This document shows, piece after piece, positions 15,189-24,403 of a stretch of DNA of 52,702 nt. The notes beneath the pieces are model-generated. The model saw only the letters and a list, made by a program, of their open reading frames with translations, made no database searches and had not been told where the DNA came from. The stretch is from Tabrizicola soli (GTDB taxonomy: Bacteria > Pseudomonadota > Alphaproteobacteria > Rhodobacterales > Rhodobacteraceae), in assembly GCF_015999335.1 (NCBI RefSeq), contig NZ_JAEACP010000027.1, positions 1-52,702 on the forward strand. Reading direction: 5' to 3'. Position 1 is the stretch's first letter, and every line of letters begins with the position of its first letter. The position numbers and the translations under genes were made by a program.

Positions 15189-17822
15189 TTAGCTCTGCAC
15201 CGTTGGCTTTGGCCAGAAGTCAGGGCTTTTTTCTTCGAGCGACTGTAGAAGCCTGCTCTCCTCTTCGCTAAGATTTTCACGATCTGCCCCGGACGCAATA
15301 AGTCCGTGAAGCTGCGACCGTTGTTCGTCCCAGCGCCGTGACAGCACTGACCAATGATGCTCATCATACGTACCCCGAAAGATCACGGGCCGAATTTCTA
15401 TTCGCGGTAAGTCCTGGCTACCTGCATCTATCGCCTCCTTCAGGAGATGCGACCAATAGCTGTTCTTGCGGTCGACACGGCCGATTTGCTGCTCTACCAC
15501 TCCCGGGTTCCATTCGAGATGGAGTAGAATGACAACTCGGCAGCTTTCGTGAAGATTGAGTCCTTCGCGTCCGACCATGGATTGGGCGATAAGCACATGT
15601 GGTTCGCTCTCAGAGCGATTGAATGCAAGCTGAACCAGACGTCGCGTGGAAGACAGTGTCTGGCCGTAAAGCATCCGGGCAAATGAGGCTCGAGGGGAAC
15701 TGTACTCTTCTATCAGTCTCTCACGAAGCTGTGCCCACAACGCCTTTGCAGATATGCCGTCTAGTTCGTCGTCCTGCGCGTTTCCGTCGCCGCGTTCGCG
15801 GAGGGCATCGAATACCTGAGTGAGCGCTTCCACTACCGCTTCGCGTGATATTCTGGTTCCCGAAGCCTCCTCCCGTAGCAAGGGCTCGGCTGCCCGCGCC
15901 AGTGGTGTGACGATTTCAGACGAATTCTTGTCACTCGCAATGGCCTGCAACAGTGTTGGCTGGCCAGTCGACCCGCTCTCAATAAGGGCTAGGATGTGGT
16001 TTCGCAGCGTCTGACGTTGCGTTTCAAAGGTTTTGTAGGAAGCGGTCAGGATGTCATCGACGCGCTTGCGGTCGTATTCGACTTCGAGTTGCTTAGCTGC
16101 TGCACGCAATACACCTTGATCGTAGTCTGACGTCTTTTCCTGTGGCCATGGCATTCCGTCCCGCACCGCCCGCAACAGGGCTCGCGCATTGAGAAGATCG
16201 GTCAGCACGCGCATGGGCCGTGTGAAGCGTCCGAATACCAGTACTTTTTCGCCGGTGAGCGTGTAGTTTTCAATCTCTTTAACAACTGCCAACAGGACCG
16301 GATGCTCATAAAGACTTTCAGTGCCATCCGTGAATGACGCAGTCAGCGTGTTCTTCCACCAATCTGCGCGTTGCTTTCGCTTTTGTGCGCCATATTGCTC
16401 CGCGGTAAGTTCTGCACTGGCTTCGACACCATCTTCGGTACAGTCTTCTCTCGCTTGCAGGCGCTCGGCTTCATGATCTTCGGGGTGCCTGTTGTCCGCC
16501 CGCTGACTGGCCAGTTTGTCGATGATCCCAGCCACCCCATGCCCATTGCTGATTGTCAGCCGTGCACGTGCCGCTTTTGTATCAGCCGCCGCCTGGCCGA
16601 TGACGGACAGTGCCTCGGCGGCAAAGACGATCCGCCGCCAACCTGGCGACAAATCCTCGGGCTGAACTTCGATCGGCTGCTCTTGTCGGTAGTTCATTCC
16701 GTTGGGCGCATGCTTGTCGAACAGCATGATGGTTTCATCACGCCGCTTGTCCCGGCGTACGACCCAAGCCTCGAGACTCTCTTGAAAATTTGTCGCGGCG
16801 GCCTTGTAACGATGATGCGCTGCTTCGTCTGTGCGCCACCTCCTGCGCACTGCTTCGGCAGCTTCGCGAAACTCCAAAACGGCAGGTTTGATCGACATCC
16901 ATTTGCTGTCAGACATGGAAACGCGCTTTAGCGTGCTTTCCCACTGCAACACGTCAAGCTCGACCGGGGTCGCCGTTAGACCCAGACGGCGGCATGTTTT
17001 GCCACGCGGAAAAAGGATGCTATCGAGAAGCGCCGATAGCTTTCCCCGTTCGCTACGAGACTTATGGGCCTCATCGATGATGACAAGGTCGAAAGGGCCA
17101 AGAGCAAGCCCGAGAGTGCGCTCGAGCAACTTGAGCTCGGTCGAATGGTTCTTAAAGCGGTCAGACTGAAAATCGTCAAGCTCAGAGCGTTTATCGATGT
17201 CTCGGAATTCATGGACGATCGTTTCAACAGAAGTCTCCGTATGTTGACATCTCTCTGCCCGCTTCAAAATCTCTTTTGCCGCTAGTTCGACGCCTGGCAT
17301 TCGCCAATGTGCGAGCTGGCACCCGTTTCTGATCTTCTTGTCTAGCCTTCGAACGATCAGCTTCAGGAGATCGGCACGCCACCGTATTCCGGAAGTTTGC
17401 GCACGCATATCGCCAAAACGGTGGGAAAGGATCACGAGGGCATCATCCATTCTTGCCGCGCCATCGGTTTCATATTCACGCATCAAGCCGTCGAAACTGC
17501 GCAAAACATCTTTCGAACTTTCGCCTGCCTTGGTGATCTCGTCGCGCCATTGCGGAGCGACGACCGGCGGAACAACCAAAGCAACCCGGCCGCCGCTACG
17601 CTTGACAGCGAGCGCCAGAGCAACGGCGATCCGCGTCTTGCCCATCCCTACCTCATCGGCGAGCACGGCACCGTGATTTCTCAAGGATGCCGCCAAGGCT
17701 TTCAACGCGTCGATTTGACCTGCATCGAGATAGCCTTGCGGAAACAATGGCGATTCCTGTGGTCCGCTGATGTTGGCGGAAACAGATTCCCATCCCGCGA
17801 ACTTGCCCATCTTAGCCGACAT
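15189..17822 (-). CDS. SNF2/superfamily 2 DNA helicase (defence-type)
   Basis: This 877-aa helicase has Walker A (LADEVGMGKTRIAVAL, residues 54-69), a DEAH box (VIIDEAHKSR, 247-256), motif III TATP (283-286) and a C-terminal helicase lobe with SMVGREGLNLHESCRVV and VEQQIGRVDRKN (about 776-787). A long helical insertion between the lobes (residues about 290-550) carries charged, coiled-coil-like sequence. Proteins like this translocate on double-stranded DNA and occur in DISARM and Zorya systems. It is the last gene of the minus-strand block and its ATG at 17822 overlaps the stop of the PLD gene by 11 bases. Helicase motifs are complete; a specific function is inferred from context only. Confidence 0.88.
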   Translation of the reverse strand: MSAKMGKFAGWESVSANISGPQESPLFPQGYLDAGQIDALKALAASLRNHGAVLADEVGMGKTRIAVALALAVKRSGGRVALVVPPVVAPQWRDEITKAGESSKDVLRSFDGLMREYETDGAARMDDALVILSHRFGDMRAQTSGIRWRADLLKLIVRRLDKKIRNGCQLAHWRMPGVELAAKEILKRAERCQHTETSVETIVHEFRDIDKRSELDDFQSDRFKNHSTELKLLERTLGLALGPFDLVIIDEAHKSRSERGKLSALLDSILFPRGKTCRRLGLTATPVELDVLQWESTLKRVSMSDSKWMSIKPAVLEFREAAEAVRRRWRTDEAAHHRYKAAATNFQESLEAWVVRRDKRRDETIMLFDKHAPNGMNYRQEQPIEVQPEDLSPGWRRIVFAAEALSVIGQAAADTKAARARLTISNGHGVAGIIDKLASQRADNRHPEDHEAERLQAREDCTEDGVEASAELTAEQYGAQKRKQRADWWKNTLTASFTDGTESLYEHPVLLAVVKEIENYTLTGEKVLVFGRFTRPMRVLTDLLNARALLRAVRDGMPWPQEKTSDYDQGVLRAAAKQLEVEYDRKRVDDILTASYKTFETQRQTLRNHILALIESGSTGQPTLLQAIASDKNSSEIVTPLARAAEPLLREEASGTRISREAVVEALTQVFDALRERGDGNAQDDELDGISAKALWAQLRERLIEEYSSPRASFARMLYGQTLSSTRRLVQLAFNRSESEPHVLIAQSMVGREGLNLHESCRVVILLHLEWNPGVVEQQIGRVDRKNSYWSHLLKEAIDAGSQDLPRIEIRPVIFRGTYDEHHWSVLSRRWDEQRSQLHGLIASGADRENLSEEESRLLQSLEEKSPDFWPKPTVQS

Positions 17823-19878
17823 CAGAGACCCTGCTTTCCAGCCGATAGAATTCGATCACGTCCCAGTTGGCCTCAGCGGCACTCAACGCTTCGTCAAGGG
17901 CCAAGAACTCCGTGCTGCCCCGCTTGACGTAGTCCGGTAGGAACGGCGGTTCCCGTAGGCAGGAAAGCGGATTGATCTTTAGCGGAAGCAGAGCCTCGAC
18001 CAATGCGCCTTTCGTCGGCCCTTTGACGTCGTGTCGCCTCTGGCCAAGCTTCCCACGTTCGGGCAGGGTGCCTAATTGCATCAGCACACATTGCAGCCGC
18101 TGTGTCCAACTCGTCCAATCAGCCTTGGGCACCATTGTCTGGCGTTCGGCAATGGCCTCGATCAGTTTCATGGTTCGGCGAATGGCATAAGGCTCGTCCG
18201 GTGACGCTCGCCCAGCCGCGCCCGGCGGATTTCTGGTGTCTGGCAGCGCAGACGGATCCTCGTCGTCTCCGGTGTTCCCTTCATCTGGCACTGCAGGAAA
18301 GCTGTCTAGAAGCTCGATTGCATGCTCCAGATCTATCGGCTCCAGTGGCCGCGCAGCAAGCCGTCCGTAGTGGTCCAATACGGGAACCAGGACGGTCGAT
18401 GCACCGTCGTTCTGATCGAGGCGACGCACGCCTACATGCGCCGGCTGCTCGCCATCCCATAGGAAATGTCCGGACCCGTTCGGTGTAAGCGCTTGATTGC
18501 TCGGCCCCAGTATCACTATTCCTGTCGCATCCTCGTCTTGAGGCACTGCAAGGAAATTAGCCATCTCGCCAGGCTTCCAGACAAGATGGGAGACAGGCGG
18601 GGCGATAAAGCGCGTGTCTCGGACGGGTGGGCCGTCTCCTGCCGTCAGGGCTGAAAGGTCGGTGATGTGAGCGTCCCAGTCGACCGGTAGAACGTGCGCG
18701 ACAGGAGTCAGGCGAGACTTGGTCCCGGCGGGTTCCCAGCTCAAACCGTCTGCCACCATTATGACCCCGGCCTCTAGGTTGCCGCCACGGCTTGGCGCAG
18801 TGAGAAAACCGGCAGGCGTGAGATTGCCCGAACCCAGATAGACCCAGGCGGAGGCACAACCTTTGCCACCTGCTTGCCGGTTTGCCGAGAACAGGAATTT
18901 GGCGTGCAGGCGCCTCATGTCGCCATCAGCCTTCAGCGGACGTAGGAGCGACCATTTCGCCTCGCGCATGCTATTGAAAACAAGCTCCTCGGCCAGTGCT
19001 GCGCATTTGTCGCTCTCAACAACAAGCGTGATCTTCGCGGATCGTGTCAGGAGAGAGGCATCAATCAGTGCCTTGGAGATCGTGCTGGGAACAAGTGGCA
19101 AGCCCGCCGTCTGCCCGCCTTCCCAGAATCCAGACCCAAGGACGAGGTTGTTGCGGCGCTGCGACCCGGCATGTGTTTTGACTCGACTCGCCAGTTGGGC
19201 GATTAGTGCTTGCTGCCTCGTATCGATGAAGCGTGGCGTAGCATTTGGCCGGGGTTTTAGCCGGTTCGTCCAGCGCTCCAACTCTGCAAATGCCGCACCT
19301 TGAATTTCCTGGGCCTTTCCCGCCCCAGCGCCCCCTTCCAAAAGTCGGCACTGGTATTGCTGCCGCAACCAACGCCAGAAATCGCGCGCCGCGGCCATGT
19401 CGGCCCGGTGTTGCTCAAGCGCGTCATCGGATTCCCGCGCAAGAACATCTCCCGCGGCCAGATCGAGCCGCCAGACGAGGTCGATGCTGTCTTCCGTGGT
19501 CTGCCGGGTCCAGTTGCCCGTGGTAACGAGCAAGCGCAGAGCCCATTTGCTTTCATCGGTCGGGTTGCGAAATGCCAAAAGCGCCACTTTCGCATGCATG
19601 AGGCGATAGGGCGGGGCGTCGTTGCGGGCGGGTAGATGCAAGACACCCGGCACGTCGCCTGGAGGGATCTGTTCCTGCGAACGATCCAGGCAGAGCCCGA
19701 TGAACGTGCGACCAAGTTCAGCGCGTGCCGATCGACCCTGACCGGTGAAACGCTCGACGAACGCCTCCATGAAATCTGCGTCGGCAGAAAATCCGCAAAT
19801 CCATCCTGCATGGCCGGTCATGTCAGTTGGGGGTGCAGCATGCTCCACGAGGGAAAGGGGCAGATGTGGAGCGGCCAT
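17812..19878 (-). CDS. phospholipase D-family nuclease-like protein
   Basis: This 688-aa protein has two HxK motifs of the PLD superfamily. The first is LMHAKVALLAF (H95, K97) with TTGNWT at 119-124. The second is LHAKFLFSA (H325, K327) with GSGNLTPAGF at 349-358. This paired arrangement, with HxK followed by a GxxN element and no downstream aspartate, is closer to Tdp1-like phosphodiesterases than to classic HKD enzymes. The C-terminal 250 residues are unrecognised and rich in acidic and proline residues near 520-560. PLD-type nucleases pair with helicases in several defence systems, for example DrmC in DISARM. Its start is in a TGATG overlap with the upstream 443-aa gene. It is probably cytoplasmic, since no signal peptide is seen. 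Confidence 0.85.
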   Translation of the reverse strand: MAAPHLPLSLVEHAAPPTDMTGHAGWICGFSADADFMEAFVERFTGQGRSARAELGRTFIGLCLDRSQEQIPPGDVPGVLHLPARNDAPPYRLMHAKVALLAFRNPTDESKWALRLLVTTGNWTRQTTEDSIDLVWRLDLAAGDVLARESDDALEQHRADMAAARDFWRWLRQQYQCRLLEGGAGAGKAQEIQGAAFAELERWTNRLKPRPNATPRFIDTRQQALIAQLASRVKTHAGSQRRNNLVLGSGFWEGGQTAGLPLVPSTISKALIDASLLTRSAKITLVVESDKCAALAEELVFNSMREAKWSLLRPLKADGDMRRLHAKFLFSANRQAGGKGCASAWVYLGSGNLTPAGFLTAPSRGGNLEAGVIMVADGLSWEPAGTKSRLTPVAHVLPVDWDAHITDLSALTAGDGPPVRDTRFIAPPVSHLVWKPGEMANFLAVPQDEDATGIVILGPSNQALTPNGSGHFLWDGEQPAHVGVRRLDQNDGASTVLVPVLDHYGRLAARPLEPIDLEHAIELLDSFPAVPDEGNTGDDEDPSALPDTRNPPGAAGRASPDEPYAIRRTMKLIEAIAERQTMVPKADWTSWTQRLQCVLMQLGTLPERGKLGQRRHDVKGPTKGALVEALLPLKINPLSCLREPPFLPDYVKRGSTEFLALDEALSAAEANWDVIEFYRLESRVSDVG

Positions 19879-21209
19879 CAGTTCTGCCCCTGCGCTTCGA
19901 TGAACGTGGCGAGCCGTCCATCAAGGTCTAGTGACAGGCGTCGCAGGTAAATTATGCGCGGAGAGATCGAAGTGGGCAGGACATCACGCTCGGCGCGCAT
20001 GGGCGCACCGTCCTCTCTGCCCTCGGGGTCTGTTTCGATATCGGACCCCTCGTGCGTAGCGTCGTCTACACGAAGAGCGGCGTCTGTCCGCCACGCAGCA
20101 GTCGGGACGACAACGCTGCCCGTCACCCGCAACATGTGGTTCTCGCGGTTCACGAGCATAGTGATCGCATGAACGTCGGATTGAAGTGCTTCTGTACAAA
20201 ACTCGCGTGCCGCTGCAGCCGCGTCATTCGGCCCGTGACCATCAAGTTCCAGAAAGCGCTGCGCTTCCTTGCGCCACGCTTCCACCGAGGCTGACACGCC
20301 TTCAGGAAGCGCTCGGGTCAGGTCAAGACGTGAATGGGCGACAAGTTCCTGTTCGATATTTGCCAGCACACCGATAGCGGCGTCGCGGGTTTGAAGAAGC
20401 GCTGCTCCTGCTCGCAGATCCCTCCAGTGGTTGTCGTCGATCTCGGCGGGTTGATTCCGCCAGTCGGTGTGCGGGATCGTGCCAAAATCGTCCCCTTCAT
20501 CGATTCTCCGCATCCAGACCAGAGCGTTCCGACGACGCTCGGCGCCTGCTCCGGGGAACGCCAGCGCCTCACGCATTGCCCTGCGGGCATCATCTCCCGC
20601 ATCGGCCGTTGGATTGAGTTTTTGGCGAAGAGAGGCGGTAAAGTTTACCGGCTTATCGAGCACCCAGTCGCGGAGGTAATCGGGAAGGTACCGCCGCCCT
20701 TGGCCTCTTTCGCCAAAGACGGCGTCGATGAGCTGCTGTCCGCGAACGTTGACTGAAAAGCTGTTGAATCTGGATCCGCTCGCATCAACAAGTCCGAGGC
20801 CGGGGAGCGCTTCGACACAACCCATGCGCATGGGTTGTGTTACATAGGACGCCTGTGACTTCAGCCGGCGAAAGGTATAATCCATCCCTCGATCTTGCAG
20901 TGTCTTGAGCTTGCGTGACCCCCGCAGTCTCCAGTCTCCGCGGCTCCAGTCTCTCTCCTGATAGCCGATCCAGCAGGCCAGAGCCTCTATGGCGTTGGCG
21001 ACTTCTATCTTGCTTCCTGCATGTGGGGACTCTTCCGCGATACTAATGCCGAGAAGCGCAAGCGCCGCTTGACGTATGAACCACAGCCCGCCAAGCCTTG
21101 GGACCGCAGCTTCATTGTAGAGCATGACTGTCTTGCCAAGCCCGAGTGTCAGTCTTCTGCGAGACGTCTTGACGTTTTCAGGCGCCAGCATGCCCCAATA
21201 TATTGTCAT
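19878..21209 (-). CDS. unrecognised protein, 443 aa, in the defence block
   Basis: I do not recognise a family. The protein starts MTIYWGMLAPENVKTSRRRL and is soluble. Features seen are GGLWFIRQAALALLGIS near residues 40-56, a run of Arg/Lys-rich helix (DWRLRGSRKLKTLQDRG) and MRMGCVEALPGLGLVDASGS near 127-146. An acidic linker and a C-terminal helix (LSLDLDGRLATFIEA) close the chain. No nuclease, ATPase or methylase motif is visible. Its ATG overlaps the stop of the AddA-like gene in an ATGA, and its stop overlaps the start of the PLD gene, so it is coupled to both. Position between two enzyme genes suggests a subunit or DNA-binding adaptor of the same complex. Confidence 0.85.
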   Translation of the reverse strand: MTIYWGMLAPENVKTSRRRLTLGLGKTVMLYNEAAVPRLGGLWFIRQAALALLGISIAEESPHAGSKIEVANAIEALACWIGYQERDWSRGDWRLRGSRKLKTLQDRGMDYTFRRLKSQASYVTQPMRMGCVEALPGLGLVDASGSRFNSFSVNVRGQQLIDAVFGERGQGRRYLPDYLRDWVLDKPVNFTASLRQKLNPTADAGDDARRAMREALAFPGAGAERRRNALVWMRRIDEGDDFGTIPHTDWRNQPAEIDDNHWRDLRAGAALLQTRDAAIGVLANIEQELVAHSRLDLTRALPEGVSASVEAWRKEAQRFLELDGHGPNDAAAAAREFCTEALQSDVHAITMLVNRENHMLRVTGSVVVPTAAWRTDAALRVDDATHEGSDIETDPEGREDGAPMRAERDVLPTSISPRIIYLRRLSLDLDGRLATFIEAQGQN

Positions 21210-24200
21210 TCAAGAATAACTTTCTGTTCGGCGATGGATAGCTGCGCCAGTTCCAGACGCCCATGGTCTATCCAGAACACGGCCACCCCTTGAAGGGCAT
21301 GCTGCGGGAACAGTTTTGCCGCAAGGCCGGCATAGGCGGAAAGCTGTGGCCAGTAGATGCCGAAACCCTCTCCTGCACCGCCGGTCTTGTGGTCGATCAG
21401 CAGGCATCCTTTCGGCCCGACGGCCAGCAGGTCGATCATGCCGGGGATTTCTGCGCCCTCGATCGTGTGTCCAAGCAAAGGGATTTCGCAAAGCAGATCG
21501 GTGTAGCCATCGGCCAAAAGCCAGGCTTTCAAGGCCGACGCGCGAGCGGCGACGAGGGATATGGTTGCATCGTCCAAGCCGGTTGCTGACGTCAGAGCCG
21601 ATGTCAGATCCGGCTTTGTCAGGCAGGTCCGCAGGGCAAGGTGGATCGCGGTCCCACGCGCCGCGTCGCTGACCGTGTGGGGCCATGGTGCGCCCAAGGC
21701 GATGCCTTGGCTTTTGGGATCGGGCAGCGCGGTTGTCGATTGCGATGGTTGCAACCGCCAGGGTGTCAAGGTCACAGCCGCTAAGGGCGTCGCGCCGCCG
21801 AGCCGTGGGAGATCGGTGATCTCAGTCGCCGAATACTCGGTGAAGCCTGCGTGTTCGGGCAATTGCCTGATGATGGCCGGGCACTCGATCCCGCCGATGC
21901 GCAACGTAGTACCACCGATCTGCGGCGCGCAGGCATCTGCGAAAACATGGAACAGGCACTTGGCTTGCGGGGCTTCCTCGTCCCGCTCCTTGAGGAGACC
22001 CGGCCACTCCAGCACCAGCCGGTCGCGCGCCCGTGTCAGGGCGACATACAGCAGGTTCTTCGCATTGGCCTCGAAATCTGCGCGCCGATCCTCGATGAAC
22101 CGCCGCTCGGGTTCGGGCGCAGCAAACCCTGGGGTATGGATCAGCGCGGCCGAGGCCAGAACGGCTTCCATATTGTCGATCTTGTCCAGTGCAGTGAACT
22201 GGGTCGCGGTGCTGCCGGGCCATTCTTCGATCCCGTGATCAAACTCCGCCACCACCGTGATCGGCCACTCACGACCCTTGCAGGCGTGCCAGGTAACGAT
22301 CTCTACCGCTTCGGCACTGTTGGCAGCAGGGTCGGGGCGGCGGTCGAACTCGCGCTCAGCCGCGCGGGCATCGAGCCAGCCCAGGAAAACCTTGGCGCTC
22401 TCGCCATGGAACCCAGCGGCGGCCTTGAGGTCGCGATGCGCGGATTCGAAGTCGATCGCTTCCGCTTCAAACCGCAGAAGGTCTGCGCGGGCCTGAGCCG
22501 CATCTGGCTGACGGTCAGCCCAAAGCCGCAGTCCGGAGGCATCGATCACAAGGTCCACTGCCTTGGAAATCGGCACGCGCGCAAGGCGGTCAGACAGGGC
22601 CGCCAGCCGCATGAGGACCGAGTCATCCGCCAGACTCCCCTGAATCTGCGCGCTCATCGCGGCTTGGAGGCTGATCGGATCCGGGCCGAGGGTGCGCAAG
22701 ACCAACGCGGAATTGGAATCGGCAGGGTTCGCGGCATAACTGAGCGCCGCACGCGCCGCTTGAACAACCGGACTCGTCGCCCAGCCATCTTCGGCGATGC
22801 GGACAGGAACGCCGCGCGCGCGCAATTCCTCGGCATAGCGGGCGGCTGTCGTGTGCCGGCAAACCAGCAGCGCGATATCAGAGGGGCGGACGGCCCTTGT
22901 GGCCTTGGTGTGCCGGTCGGTGATTGGTTCGCCTGCGTTTAGGATGCAGGCGATGCGCTCGGCGATGTGCTCCTGAGGCTTCGAGGAGTTCTTCACCCCG
23001 CGCCCCTTGACGATGTTCAGCACTTCCAGCGCCGGACCAGGCACCGGATCGCGGGTCGGGGCCAGCGGATTATAGTCCGCGCCAAACAGCCCGGCGCCCA
23101 TGGCATTGACGAAGTCCATCACCGCCGGCGTTGACCGCCAATTGCGATCCAGGGGTTGCGTCGCCTTGGGGTTGGCCGCTGCCAGCGCTTGCGACAGGCG
23201 GGGATCAGCACCCTGAAACCCCATGATCGACTGCTTTACATCGCCCACGAGAAGCGTCCGAGGCGCGCGAGCACCCAACTGCCACAGCAGGGCGAACTGC
23301 ACCGGATTGGTGTCCTGGAATTCGTCGATGATGACGCAGTCGATCTCATTCAGCACAGCTTGGCGCACGGTTGGATCGGTGCGCAACAGCCGTTCTGCGC
23401 CCGCAATCATGTCGGCATAGTCAATCAGCCCCAGGGCTTTCTTGCGCGTCTCGTAAGCTTCCATCACTTCCTGGGCACAGGCGATTAGGCAGCGAAAGTG
23501 CAGCTTGGCATCGACCAATGGACCGGGGTGAGACGGCAGCGCTTCCGCAGCCTGCATGATCTCAAGGGCAAGGTCATCATAGCCGTCGGGTGTTTTTGAA
23601 CTCCGGTTCGAGGTGAAGAGGCTGCGCAGGGACTGCCAGAGGCTCCAATCCCGGTCCAGCAGGGTTGGATCGCGGTCAACGCGACGAAAGAGGGCAAGGT
23701 TCTTTTCCAGCGTCTCGCGCGGGCCCTTGGCGGTGATGCCCGCCATGCCGCCTTCGGGAAAGGCGGCAAGCATGGTTGAGACCGCTTTTCCCAAGGCATC
23801 CCGGGCGGCGGCGGGGTCCGCGAGCACCTCGCCATAGATCGTATCGAGCCGCGTCAACGCGGGTGCGATCAGGCCTGGATCACGGCCTTTGTCACCCAGC
23901 CCCCGCAACAGGTCGATCACCGACAGAACGCGGCCGCGCAGGGAATCCTCGACGGTTTCGCCCTTTTGCCAGTTCGGTTGATACCCGAACCGCTCAGGTT
24001 CGGCCTTGATCGGGTCAAGCGCCTTGGCATGCGCCAGCGCCTGCCGGATCAGCAGGTCCCGCTCGGCATCGCCAAGATGGCGCGGTTGCAGCGAGGCACC
24101 CGCCGCCAGCGCATGTTCCGTCAACAGCCGCAGTCCCAAACCATGTATGGTGGAGACATAGGCGCGCTCAACGGCCATGGCCTCGGCCACCAGCCCGTCC

Positions 24201-24403
24201 GCCAGAAGACCCGCCCGGATACGTTCGCGCAATTCGCCCGCGGCGGCTTCGGTAAAGGTCACGGCAAGGATCCGTTCGGGCCTTACGATCTTGCGCTTCA
24301 CCCAGTCGGAAAGCTGGGTCTTGATTCGATGGGTTTTCCCTGCGCCCGCGCCGGCGGGCACGATGACCAATCCTCGGTCCAAGTCTGCTGCGTTCATGGT
24401 CAT
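21206..24403 (-). CDS. AddA/UvrD-like helicase with C-terminal PD-(D/E)XK nuclease
   Basis: This 1065-aa protein has an SF1A helicase core: Walker A AGAGAGKT at 17-24, motif Ia VTFTEAAAGELRERI, motif II DEFQDTNP at 360-367, motif III GDVKQSIMGFQGAD at 387-400, and motif VI LLYVALTRARDRL. The C-terminal nuclease has GTAIHLALR, the aspartate in PGMIDLL (about D991) and DHK (about 1004-1006) followed by QLSAYAGL, the order seen in AddA and RecB. It overlaps the AddB-like gene upstream by an ATGA and GAGGAGG gives it a strong ribosome-binding site. I infer an ATP-driven end-processing machine. It is likely a paralogue of, not a replacement for, chromosomal AddA, because it sits in a defence block with other nucleases. 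Confidence 0.9.
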   Translation of the reverse strand: MTMNAADLDRGLVIVPAGAGAGKTHRIKTQLSDWVKRKIVRPERILAVTFTEAAAGELRERIRAGLLADGLVAEAMAVERAYVSTIHGLGLRLLTEHALAAGASLQPRHLGDAERDLLIRQALAHAKALDPIKAEPERFGYQPNWQKGETVEDSLRGRVLSVIDLLRGLGDKGRDPGLIAPALTRLDTIYGEVLADPAAARDALGKAVSTMLAAFPEGGMAGITAKGPRETLEKNLALFRRVDRDPTLLDRDWSLWQSLRSLFTSNRSSKTPDGYDDLALEIMQAAEALPSHPGPLVDAKLHFRCLIACAQEVMEAYETRKKALGLIDYADMIAGAERLLRTDPTVRQAVLNEIDCVIIDEFQDTNPVQFALLWQLGARAPRTLLVGDVKQSIMGFQGADPRLSQALAAANPKATQPLDRNWRSTPAVMDFVNAMGAGLFGADYNPLAPTRDPVPGPALEVLNIVKGRGVKNSSKPQEHIAERIACILNAGEPITDRHTKATRAVRPSDIALLVCRHTTAARYAEELRARGVPVRIAEDGWATSPVVQAARAALSYAANPADSNSALVLRTLGPDPISLQAAMSAQIQGSLADDSVLMRLAALSDRLARVPISKAVDLVIDASGLRLWADRQPDAAQARADLLRFEAEAIDFESAHRDLKAAAGFHGESAKVFLGWLDARAAEREFDRRPDPAANSAEAVEIVTWHACKGREWPITVVAEFDHGIEEWPGSTATQFTALDKIDNMEAVLASAALIHTPGFAAPEPERRFIEDRRADFEANAKNLLYVALTRARDRLVLEWPGLLKERDEEAPQAKCLFHVFADACAPQIGGTTLRIGGIECPAIIRQLPEHAGFTEYSATEITDLPRLGGATPLAAVTLTPWRLQPSQSTTALPDPKSQGIALGAPWPHTVSDAARGTAIHLALRTCLTKPDLTSALTSATGLDDATISLVAARASALKAWLLADGYTDLLCEIPLLGHTIEGAEIPGMIDLLAVGPKGCLLIDHKTGGAGEGFGIYWPQLSAYAGLAAKLFPQHALQGVAVFWIDHGRLELAQLSIAEQKVILE

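Noticed and set aside
17812-19878. GGAGAGKA in the PLD protein, resembling a P-loop
   Set aside because: The final Ser/Thr is missing and no Walker B follows; the PLD motifs explain the protein.
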